NCBI GenBank assembly: GCA_910574255.1
Contig: CAJTAK010000023.1
Location: 1 to 39,391 of the forward strand
Reading direction: 5' to 3'
DNA: 39,391 nt
Origin: Clostridia bacterium
GTDB lineage: Bacteria > Bacillota > Clostridia > Lachnospirales > Lachnospiraceae
In this document: in pieces, positions 8,313-15,904 of the stretch
Layout of the letters: each line of letters starts with the position of its first letter
Position numbering within the stretch: position 1 is the first letter of the stretch
The notes under the pieces: generated by a model
Told to the model about the DNA's origin: nothing
The model's database searches: none
The model's input: the letters and a program-made list of their open reading frames with translations, nothing else
Program-made: the position numbers and the translations under genes

Positions 8313-9309
8313 AAAAGCAAATTTTAAGATTATAATGGTAAACTCTTTTAAAGGCGGAACAGGAAAATCCTCTCTGGCGCTTGCCCATTGCCTTTATGAG
8401 TGGAAGAGAAATGAAGAAAGAGAGGACACGGAAGAAGATATTTATTATTCCAGAATTTTTTATGTGGATATTGATCGGTTGGGAACCAGCATGTCGTATT
8501 ATCTGTTCCCGGATGAAAAAAAGAAACCATGTTATTTTGACAAATACTCAAATGAAGGTATCAATGCTATTTGCAATGAAGTCGCTCTTTTACCGTATAA
8601 AAAAGATGGTAGCGGCAACGATACATCAGCGTATGAGGATGCGGAGGCAGAGAGAAAAAGTAAGAGTATATTGTATGCAGTTTTATTGAACCCTGCTGCG
8701 AACCGACGGCAGAATTATCAAGTACAGGGAAGAATGATGCAGCATGAAAAAATCGCTAATATAATGTTTGCAGATGAACTGGTTCGGTTTTTTAAAGAGT
8801 GTATGGAAACAAAAGAAAACCGCTTGTTTGTTATTGACTGTTCGCCGGGGCTATCGGAGTTGGAATGCAGACTTTTGGATAAGTTTTATGAACTGCAGGG
8901 AGACTATGCTCTTTGTGTGGAAGAAATTTATGTTACGACTTTCGAGAGTGGGCAGATTAGGAAGACGGTTGAGTGCCTGAATGCCTGTACGAAGGGGATA
9001 AAACGAGGAAATTGTGATTTGAGTATTGTACTGAATGATATTCAGAACTGCATAGGGGCAACACAGGTAGCGCAGAAAAATGGAGAGGATTTTAATGTCC
9101 GCTGGGAAAATGTTGCCGAGGATATTCTGGACAAGCTATCAGAGAAAAAGAATGTGAAAATACGGTATAAGAGGTATAATGAAGAACAGATGAAGGCAGG
9201 AATTGTAGATAATGTAACAAATCTAAATAACAATATAGATGCCTTTATGCTGTCTAAAGAATATCGAGATGGCTATATCACAATCGAGGATCGGAAGGAA
9301 ACAGAATGA
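8305..9309 (+). CDS. ParA/MinD-family ATPase within the operon
   Basis: A 334-residue protein starting at the ATG at 8305, chosen because GGAG lies eight bases upstream and it overlaps the previous stop by eight bases; upstream in-frame starts would extend into the previous gene. The deviant Walker A motif KGGTGKSS is at residues 16-23 with its signature lysine, VDIDRLG is a plausible switch I region, and VIDCSPG is a Walker B/switch II-like strand. These are hallmarks of the ParA/MinD/ArsA group of dimerising ATPases. No ParB or centromere-like repeats are present, so a role in plasmid partition is unlikely. In this operon it may supply the ATP-dependent switching or assembly function. It overlaps the HD gene by four bases. 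Confidence 0.8.
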   Translation: MSKKANFKIIMVNSFKGGTGKSSLALAHCLYEWKRNEEREDTEEDIYYSRIFYVDIDRLGTSMSYYLFPDEKKKPCYFDKYSNEGINAICNEVALLPYKKDGSGNDTSAYEDAEAERKSKSILYAVLLNPAANRRQNYQVQGRMMQHEKIANIMFADELVRFFKECMETKENRLFVIDCSPGLSELECRLLDKFYELQGDYALCVEEIYVTTFESGQIRKTVECLNACTKGIKRGNCDLSIVLNDIQNCIGATQVAQKNGEDFNVRWENVAEDILDKLSEKKNVKIRYKRYNEEQMKAGIVDNVTNLNNNIDAFMLSKEYRDGYITIEDRKETE

Positions 9310-10973
9310 AACCAATAATGAATGATGATAATATGTATCAATATTTCCAGGAAGAGGTAAAATATGTCTTTAGGAAAATATGTAGCTGGGAACAGCCCTA
9401 TTTTTACACACGATTCACAGTGGAGACAATTACGGATATTGCGAAAAGCCTGAGTGTGCTATATGATTCGGATGAAGTGAAGGAAGAAATCTGTTTGATA
9501 GATAATGCATTGGAAATCCTAAACGAGTTCATTTGTATTGAAGGCATGGAAAACCTGTTGGTCAATAATTATTCTGCGATTGAAAATGCAATCTTTCTGG
9601 AACATTCATCCAGTGGAAAACCCCGGATGATTCGGGAACACTATAAGCATCAGTTTCGCAATGTATATCTGGGGCTGGTGCTGATGGAACAGATGGGATT
9701 ATGGGAAGACATAGAAGAATGTATCAGTGAAGAAGCAAATGAGTATAGTTGTTACATTATGGATTGTATCCGGCAGGATATAGAAAATTCTTATATTGTG
9801 GAAAAGAAAGAAAAAGAAGCTTTAAAGGAGATTGTGTATAAAACTTATTTTGTTGCGGCGCTGTTCCATGATATCGGATATCCTCTTTCCTATTATTTTC
9901 GGGTATCGGATGAAATACAGCAATTTACGCCGTTTTTTAAGATTATCAGTTCCGGGATAAAGACGGAATTTTCTGAAATAAAGGCTCTATTGAATAATAG
10001 CCTGCTGTTTCGCACGATAAATACCACGGAAATTAAGAAAAAATATGAGAATAACGACCATGGATGCCTGTCTGCGATTAGCTTTTTGTTAAATTTCTAT
10101 TTTTCTGGAAGCATTTACAGTATCGGGCGAGGGAGAAAAAACAGATGTATTGTAGAAATGGCGGCTGTGGCAATCTATAAGCACACAGATAAATGTGAGG
10201 ATGGGAAAGGAATGCTTTTCAGCCAAGATGCGATTTCTTATCTGCTGAGAATCTGTGACGATATGCAGGAGTGGCAGAGGTTTATGGTTTTGATTGAAGA
10301 TACTCATAATTATCTTATGTGTCCGGACTGCGGAAAAATAATTGCTCCGAAAGGAAGCGGCGAAAATGCGTACAGGTGTGACTGTGAAAGTAAAAGGGAT
10401 TACCATAAGATTACAAAGCTGAAAAATAAAAAATTGAATTATATAGATATTTGCGACCAGTTGGAATTGTCTGATGAGGATGGAAGGATTACCGTTAAGA
10501 TAGAGTATGACTACTATCGCCAGATTGAGCTATTGCTGAATAATTATAAAGGGGTAGTTTACCGTGAAAAAGGATTAAAAGAGCTAAAAGACTTGTTAGA
10601 GAATCAAAATGGCATCAGACAGATAAAGATAGAGGCTTTTCTCTCTAATAATCCGATTTTACTGATTCATAAAATGATAGAGGAAAGTGGGAAGCAAGAA
10701 GAAATAGTTCAATGGTTAAGGAACATGGCAGACGGAAATAAAAAAGATACAATGCAAGCATTTTACAAGGAATATGAGGGGATTTTTCGAAGGTATTATG
10801 AGAAAAAGGAGGAAGAGAAGCCACCCATAGAGAAACCATATGGAGAACAGATCGAAATAGATGTATTGAAATATGGAGAAAAAGCGAGAAAATATGTAAA
10901 GAAATATCTGGGAGAGATTTATGAGCTGTGGTGCTTTCTTGAAGAAAAGCCCTTAGATGGCAGACATGATTGA
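9306..10973 (+). CDS. HD-domain phosphohydrolase with inserted zinc-binding motif
   Basis: A 555-residue protein with a complete set of HD-superfamily metal ligands: H112 or H115 in REHYKHQ, H188-D189 in FHDIGY, H252 in NDHG, H293 in YKHTD and D318/D319 in CDDMQ. After the HD core, C339, C342, C358 and C360 (CPDC and CDC) form a probable zinc ribbon. The C-terminal 150 residues are charged and helical. HD proteins hydrolyse phosphomonoester or phosphodiester bonds, often of nucleotides. Here the enzyme could be the effector (nucleotide depletion or cleavage of a signal molecule), which is inference. The ATG overlaps the previous stop (ATGA), so it is co-translated. It is the last gene of the operon, and no T-tailed hairpin lies immediately after it. 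Confidence 0.75.
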   Translation: MKPIMNDDNMYQYFQEEVKYVFRKICSWEQPYFYTRFTVETITDIAKSLSVLYDSDEVKEEICLIDNALEILNEFICIEGMENLLVNNYSAIENAIFLEHSSSGKPRMIREHYKHQFRNVYLGLVLMEQMGLWEDIEECISEEANEYSCYIMDCIRQDIENSYIVEKKEKEALKEIVYKTYFVAALFHDIGYPLSYYFRVSDEIQQFTPFFKIISSGIKTEFSEIKALLNNSLLFRTINTTEIKKKYENNDHGCLSAISFLLNFYFSGSIYSIGRGRKNRCIVEMAAVAIYKHTDKCEDGKGMLFSQDAISYLLRICDDMQEWQRFMVLIEDTHNYLMCPDCGKIIAPKGSGENAYRCDCESKRDYHKITKLKNKKLNYIDICDQLELSDEDGRITVKIEYDYYRQIELLLNNYKGVVYREKGLKELKDLLENQNGIRQIKIEAFLSNNPILLIHKMIEESGKQEEIVQWLRNMADGNKKDTMQAFYKEYEGIFRRYYEKKEEEKPPIEKPYGEQIEIDVLKYGEKARKYVKKYLGEIYELWCFLEEKPLDGRHD

Positions 10974-11195
10974 TCGATACAATTTTGCAGGTAAGAATAT
11001 GTAAGAACGAAAAATATTTGTTTCAGGTAGAGAGTTTCTTGAATTGATGAAAAGAATCCTAAAAACCGATGCAGAAAAGGTGAACTGGATTGCTGTATAG
11101 ATGAATTACGGGATTATTTATTGGGCGGAAATGGTTATAATACAACCAAAGAGCAATTAGTTAAATATTACGTTGCTTTTCTATCCAAAATAATA
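10974..11195. other. Intergenic stretch with a decayed reading frame
   Basis: No intact gene is seen. One frame is open from about 11043 to 11225 without a start codon and reads, in part, ELRDYLLGGNGYNTTKE, which looks like genuine protein sequence rather than noise. It is probably the tail of a lost gene. It runs into the hairpin at 11196-11252. I cannot assign a family. Confidence 0.35.
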
Positions 11196-11252
11196 TTTTC
11201 GGTGTGCGACCGCACCCGTTGGTAGAGCGATGTCTCGTTCGCACACCGAAGA
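11196..11252. repeat. Strong stem-loop, possible dispersed palindromic repeat
   Basis: TTCGGTGTGCGA (11198-11209) pairs perfectly with TCGCACACCGAA (11239-11250), a 12-bp stem extendable by one or two pairs, with a 29-base loop. The loop contains CGCACCCGTTGGTAGAGCG. There is no T-tail, so it is not a typical terminator. It lies 25 bases before the second tRNA-Asn and may be a repetitive palindromic element, a small RNA or a recombination site. Confidence 0.7.
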
Positions 11253-11276
11253 AATTGGGGGGAAACGACAGAATAG

Positions 11277-11348
11277 TCCTCGATAGCTCAATGGTAGAAC
11301 ACACGGCTGTTAACCGTGGGGTTGTTGGTTCGAGCCCAACTCGGGGAG
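11277..11348 (+). tRNA. tRNA-Asn (GTT), second copy with a D-stem mismatch
   Basis: Identical to the copy at 343-414 at 71 of 72 positions, with the same acceptor, anticodon loop CTGTTAA and T arm. The single change (GAGC to GAAC) puts an A opposite C11 in the D stem, giving a C-A mismatch. The gene may still work, but it looks like a relaxed duplicate. Together the two copies bracket the accessory block. Confidence 0.9.
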
Positions 11349-11351
11349 TTT

Positions 11352-11390
11352 GAAAAACCTTGTAAACATGAATGTTTGCAAGGTTTTTTG
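11352..11390 (+). terminator. Rho-independent terminator after second tRNA-Asn
   Basis: AAAACCTTG-AAACAT and ATGTTTGCAAGGTTTT form a long hairpin followed by T residues. It has the same general form as the terminator after the first tRNA-Asn but a diverged sequence. Confidence 0.75.
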
Positions 11391-11473
11391 TTACAAATCA
11401 AGTCAAATAAAAAACTATAAAACGAAAGGGTTCCACACACCATACGATTGTGAACCCTGAAACAAAAACATAG

Positions 11474-11533
11474 CTACGGGATGCACGAAAAGCATTAGTG
11501 GAATTACTTAAAGAGGGCATTTTTCAGAAATAG
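11474..11533 (+). pseudogene. 3' remnant of an unidentified gene
   Basis: A short open stretch reads LRDARKALVELLKEG-IFQK and then stops at 11531-11533. It looks like a real amphipathic C-terminal helix, possibly of a winged-helix or recombinase-type protein, but no start or upstream body is present. It is likely debris from a mobile element or lost gene. Confidence 0.3.
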
Positions 11534-11633
11534 AAAGTGTCCTCTATTTTCATGGAAAAATAAGTTTCTTTTTAGACTAAAGCCTTGCTCAGAAAACGCT
11601 GATAATTTTATTAAGGCATATTGAATCAGTTGG

Positions 11634-12020
11634 ATGCTTATGATAATATTTATAACAACAAATCGGAATATGGACGATGAAAATATGCAGACAATTATTA
11701 TAGTATTAAATCCTGGAAAACTTGAAAATGCTGATATGGATTTGAGATATTCTGTATCAGACCGAATTGAGGAAGTATCGGGTTCTTTGATACAAAGCAA
11801 CGGATATGACTTTATAGACACAGAGGATGGAGAGCCTGGTCCGTTAATGGGTATTTGGTTAGAAACTGAAAATGCAAGCGAAAATTGGCATATTGTGCGT
11901 GAACTGTTTCGAAGTGAAAAATTTATAGGAAATGATTTATCGCTATCGGCTCGGATATACATTTCTGAAAATGACACCAATGATTTAGAGAACTGTACGC
12001 TTGTTTTTCCTAAACAATAA
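11634..12020 (+). CDS. Small hypothetical protein (128 aa), immunity-like context
   Basis: A compact acidic alpha/beta protein with no signal peptide. Several ATG codons compete: 11634 and 11640 lack a good ribosome binding site, and 11670 would remove the first 12 residues. The conserved-looking parts are the repeated pattern of strands and the ending GNDLSLSARIYISE. I do not recognise the family. It begins a run of three small AT-rich genes of similar orientation that looks like a cluster of accessory or immunity proteins. The start is uncertain and the gene may have lost its 5' signals. Confidence 0.5.
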   Translation: MLMIIFITTNRNMDDENMQTIIIVLNPGKLENADMDLRYSVSDRIEEVSGSLIQSNGYDFIDTEDGEPGPLMGIWLETENASENWHIVRELFRSEKFIGNDLSLSARIYISENDTNDLENCTLVFPKQ

Positions 12021-12077
12021 TTTCCATTTATCAGGAAACTAAACAGAGCGGTAAATCGGAATTTAAGGAGAAAGAAT

Positions 12078-12656
12078 ATGAAAAATTTTTCTATGCCAGA
12101 GCAAGTTTCTCCGACATTAGAAATAGATGAGCTAATGAGATTGAAACATAGCTTGGAAAAGAATGTATCAAAGGAAGTTGCAGAAAGCATAATAAAGGAA
12201 ATTCCATTATCTATAAATTCAACACCAGACATTCGAGCCGAGTGGGTAGAAAAGCTATCTGCTATTCTTGAAAATAGATTTGATAAAAAAACGGTAAAAA
12301 ACATTCGCCAAGAGTGCTATTGTAATGAAAATGGTAGTTTAGAAGATACAGCAAATAACTTGAAACAACTCTATCTTTCTTTGGATAAGGATTTGCATAG
12401 ATTTGTCAATGCTCTGAATGAAAATGGTGCCGGTTGGTTTATTAAAGATAATCAATTGTATACAAAAATGTTTTCTTGTGAATGTCCTATGTTAGAAAAA
12501 GCCAAAAATTCAAATTCATTAACATGGTGTCACTGCACTGCTGGATATAACAAAAAATTATTTGAGATTGTTTTTGAAAAACCTGTCTATGTAGAAATTG
12601 TGCAAAGTATACGGCAAGGATTTGATTTTTGCCTTTTGAGAATTACATTTCAATAA
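12078..12656 (+). CDS. Hypothetical cysteine-rich protein (192 aa), DUF6144-like
   Basis: The start is well supported by AAGGAGAAAG upstream. The N-terminal half is helical and charged. The C-terminal half has C155, C157, and a set of cysteines (CECP, WCHCTAGY) followed by FEIVFEKPVYVEIVQSI. This layout resembles DUF6144-type proteins, whose function is unknown; they are relatives of hydrolase-like or metal-binding families. It sits 57 bases after the previous small gene and 54 before the next, so the three may be one transcript. The family match is from memory. Confidence 0.5.
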   Translation: MKNFSMPEQVSPTLEIDELMRLKHSLEKNVSKEVAESIIKEIPLSINSTPDIRAEWVEKLSAILENRFDKKTVKNIRQECYCNENGSLEDTANNLKQLYLSLDKDLHRFVNALNENGAGWFIKDNQLYTKMFSCECPMLEKAKNSNSLTWCHCTAGYNKKLFEIVFEKPVYVEIVQSIRQGFDFCLLRITFQ

Positions 12657-12710
12657 ATCGGGATTTGTGCTTAAAGAATAAAAATTGTAATTTGAAGGAG
12701 AAGAATCACC

Positions 12711-13313
12711 ATGACAGACGCAATCAAACTTGATTTGGCTAATACCCCTGAAAAATTTCGCCCAACAGTAGACGAAATTCTTTCTCAGCTAACGAAGTTT
12801 TTGGAAGAGCTTGGCCGTTTGGAAGACCAGTATTTCGTCCGGCAAAAACGGCTTCATCAGAAAGGACGGGTCATTAGCTTCAAGGACGGCATTCGGGAGG
12901 AAATCACTGACGATCAGGAGTTAAAAGAAAAATTCAAAAAACTCTATCACCAACTCATAGACCCGCACTGCACATTAGAAATGCTGGCTCAACGCCGTGA
13001 CTGTCTTCATGGTGAGCATTATCCATCTTTTTTCAACTGTCTGCATACTGGCTGTACCATTGTATTTACCATGAAAAGTGCTAATAAAGCTACTATCGAG
13101 CTGTTGCCCGATGAGGGAGCTGTTCCCTACGATATGACTGCCCCTGATACTCGATATGTGACAGAGGGTTTCATCAACAAACCACCTTATTTTCACAGCT
13201 ATTTTCAAAAGTATCGTTTTATTATGAAACACTCAGAAGAAAGTTGGAAAATTGACGCAGTATACTGTGGAGGACTACACGATACCCGTTGGCGCAGAGA
13301 ATATTATTTTTGA
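12711..13313 (+). CDS. Hypothetical protein (200 aa), possible immunity-type NTF2-like fold
   Basis: AAGGAGAAG precedes the ATG by about seven bases. The N-terminal third is helical; the C-terminal part alternates strands, with FHSYFQKYRFIMKHSEESWKIDAVY resembling the end of an NTF2-like or RhsIA-type immunity protein. No catalytic motif or signal peptide is seen. Neighbouring genes are also small orphan genes, which suits an immunity cluster, but no cognate toxin is visible in this window. Treat the fold call as a guess. Confidence 0.5.
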   Translation: MTDAIKLDLANTPEKFRPTVDEILSQLTKFLEELGRLEDQYFVRQKRLHQKGRVISFKDGIREEITDDQELKEKFKKLYHQLIDPHCTLEMLAQRRDCLHGEHYPSFFNCLHTGCTIVFTMKSANKATIELLPDEGAVPYDMTAPDTRYVTEGFINKPPYFHSYFQKYRFIMKHSEESWKIDAVYCGGLHDTRWRREYYF

Positions 13314-13453
13314 GCTGACCATAGATATTCATGGAATTTATTTATCAAAACACAATAATTAGAGCACTAACTACCAATTTGTGGTATAGATAAATAGGAC
13401 TATGCTCACGAAAATAGAATAAAAACCTAGTAGTACATAGCCATTCCCCATAA

Positions 13454-13951
<498 letters not shown>

Positions 13952-14000
13952 TTGCTTCGAATGGGGAGGATTTAGAGTAAATAGGAACTTATAGACAAGG

Positions 14001-14043
14001 GGATACTGTAGAACAACGAATGGGGAGTTATTCTGCAGTATCC
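14001..14043 (+). terminator. Hairpin after the truncated GH1 gene
   Basis: GGATACTGTAGAA (14001-14013) pairs with TTCTGCAGTATCC (14031-14043) through 13 pairs, one of them G-T, with a short T-rich tail (CTTTTAC). It may be a terminator or the end of a decayed element. Confidence 0.5.
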
Positions 14044-14104
14044 ACTTTTACATCTGATATTGTAACTAATCCATAAAAAACATATATCCAAAACAAATCC
14101 CTTG

Positions 14105-14133
14105 TTGAAAATAGCAGGCATATATGTTATATT
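14105..14133 (+). promoter_or_regulatory. Sigma-A-type promoter for the permease
   Basis: TTGAAA (14105-14110), 17 bases, TATATT (14128-14133) with a TG element just before the -10. It would start transcription about 70 bases before the permease ATG. Confidence 0.6.
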
Positions 14134-14207
14134 TATTTATAAGTTGTTGACAATCTACAATTATGATTGCCGGCAAAAAACGAAAATATTGCATTGGAGG
14201 GAGTAAG

Positions 14208-15644
14208 ATGAACGATTCAAAAAAGATGACCTGGTATACCCTGGCGTTTATTGCGTTTTCAGGTGTATGGGGATTCGGAAATGTATTAAACGGTTTTGTA
14301 TACTTTAATGGAATTCAGGTAATTTTCAGTTGGATTTTGATGTTTGCCCTTTATTTTGTACCTTACACGCTGATGGTTGGAGAGCTTGGCTCAGCCTTTA
14401 AGACCTCCGGCGGCGGTGTCAGCTCATGGATTCACAATACCATGGGGCCGAAGCTTGCTTACTATGCAGGGTGGACCTACTGGGCATGTCACATTACATA
14501 CATTGCAAGCAAGGGCAGCGGCGGCCTTAAGGCTCTTAGCTGGGCCGTATTCCGTAATGCGGAAACATATGATACATTTCCTACAATCGCTGTACAGCTG
14601 GCGACGCTGGTGGTATTTTTATTCTTCTGCTGGGTGGCAAGCCGTGGACTGAATCCTCTTAAGAAGCTGGCTTCCATTGCAGGAACCAGTATGTTTGTTA
14701 TGTCCATTTTATATATTCTGCTGATGTTTGCGGCTCCGGCCATTAATCCCAACGGCGGATATGTTGCTATGGACTTTAGCATCAAGAACCTGATTCCCCA
14801 GTTTAATGTGGGATACTTTACGTCTCTGTCAATCCTTGTGTTTGCGGTAGGCGGCTGTGAAAAGATTTCTCCATACGTTAATAAGGTTGAGAATCCGGCA
14901 AAGGGATTTCCGAAGGGCATGATTGCTCTTGCAATTATGGTTGTAGTATGTGCGATTCTGGGAACCATATCTATGGGAATGATGTTTGACCCGACGGTTA
15001 TTAACGGCAGTACGGAGTCCTTTAACTCTTACGTATCCAATGGTTCCTACTGGGCATTCCAGAAGCTTGGACAGTATTATGGACTGGGAGATATCCTGCT
15101 GGTACTGTATGCCCTCTGCAATATGATTGGACAGTTTGCGGTGTTGGTAGTCAGCATTGACGCGCCTCTTCGTATGCTTCTTGACAACGAGGATTCCAAA
15201 GAGTTCGTTCCCAGCGCAATGCTTAAGAGGAATGAGCACGGAGCTTATGTAAATGGAATTAAGCTGATTATTGCTTTATCAGGAAGTATTATTTTGATTC
15301 AGTCATTCGTACCGGGAGCAGCGGCTGTGCTGGCACAGCTTACAAAGCTGAATTCCGTGTGTATGCCCCTTCGTTATTTGTGGGTATTTGTTGCTTATCT
15401 GGCGCTTAGAAAAGCATACAACACCATACCGGCAGAGTACCGGTTTGTAAAAAATCAGGGAGTTGCCAAGTTCTTTGGAGCCTGGTGCTTCGTGCTGACT
15501 GCGGCATGCTGTATTCTGGGTATGTATTCAACAGATGTCTTTACAATGGCATTGAATATTATCACTCCCATTGTGCTGACCGCATTAGGTATGATTATGC
15601 CATATCTTGCAAAAAGAGAAAGAGAAAAAAATTCGGCAAATTAA
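14208..15644 (+). CDS. APC-family amino acid permease (glutamate/GABA antiporter-like)
   Basis: A 478-residue polytopic membrane protein with about 12 hydrophobic segments. The start is taken at 14208, where GGAGGGAG lies six bases upstream; the longer frame from 14163 lacks such a site. The N-terminal segment FSGVWGFGNVLNGF is the discontinuous helix 1 typical of the APC superfamily, followed by LMVGELGSAF and GGGVSSWIHNTMGP, which resemble YjeM-type glutamate/GABA antiporters. ENPAKGFPKGM is another family-like loop. It probably exchanges or imports amino acids at the cytoplasmic membrane. Downstream lie an aminopeptidase and a GntR regulator, suggesting joint use of peptides and amino acids. 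The substrate is not determined by sequence. Confidence 0.85.
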   Translation: MNDSKKMTWYTLAFIAFSGVWGFGNVLNGFVYFNGIQVIFSWILMFALYFVPYTLMVGELGSAFKTSGGGVSSWIHNTMGPKLAYYAGWTYWACHITYIASKGSGGLKALSWAVFRNAETYDTFPTIAVQLATLVVFLFFCWVASRGLNPLKKLASIAGTSMFVMSILYILLMFAAPAINPNGGYVAMDFSIKNLIPQFNVGYFTSLSILVFAVGGCEKISPYVNKVENPAKGFPKGMIALAIMVVVCAILGTISMGMMFDPTVINGSTESFNSYVSNGSYWAFQKLGQYYGLGDILLVLYALCNMIGQFAVLVVSIDAPLRMLLDNEDSKEFVPSAMLKRNEHGAYVNGIKLIIALSGSIILIQSFVPGAAAVLAQLTKLNSVCMPLRYLWVFVAYLALRKAYNTIPAEYRFVKNQGVAKFFGAWCFVLTAACCILGMYSTDVFTMALNIITPIVLTALGMIMPYLAKREREKNSAN

Positions 15645-15703
15645 CAGGCAGGAGGGGCTGTCGGGAAATAAGACATCAGCCATTTCTATACCCTGTATTC
15701 GGA

Positions 15704-15785
15704 CGGTTTGTGTACATTCTGTCTGCTCTGTACGGACATTAAAAAGCAATATCCGTACATATCAGACAGTCTGTACACAAACAGC
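15704..15785. repeat. Long imperfect palindrome between permease and aminopeptidase
   Basis: The arm at about 15705-15740 pairs with 15748-15784 over some 35 positions, with matching blocks TTTGTGTACA, CTGTCTG and TGTACGGA, separated by small internal loops; the apical loop is AAAAAGC. There is no T-tail, so simple termination is unlikely. It could be an attenuator, an mRNA-stabilising structure, an operator array (several TGTACA/TGTAC-type half sites) or a relic element. Confidence 0.7.
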
Positions 15786-15904
15786 CGGACGCTGGGGATT
15801 AGAAAAGTCTTCTGTCTTATTTTCCGACAGCTCCTTAAATTGTAAAAAACTCTTATGCCTGCAGCTGGGGGAAATAATAATGAAAATATTAAGGAGTTGA
15901 AACC

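Noticed and set aside
8305..9309. ParA as sign of an integrated plasmid partition locus
   Set aside because: No ParB gene, no centromere-like iterons and no replication gene are near; the gene is locked inside the operon by overlaps.
343..11348. Classical integrase-driven genomic island with att sites
   Set aside because: No integrase or excisionase is found, and both tRNA copies are full length, unlike the usual intact tRNA plus 3' fragment.
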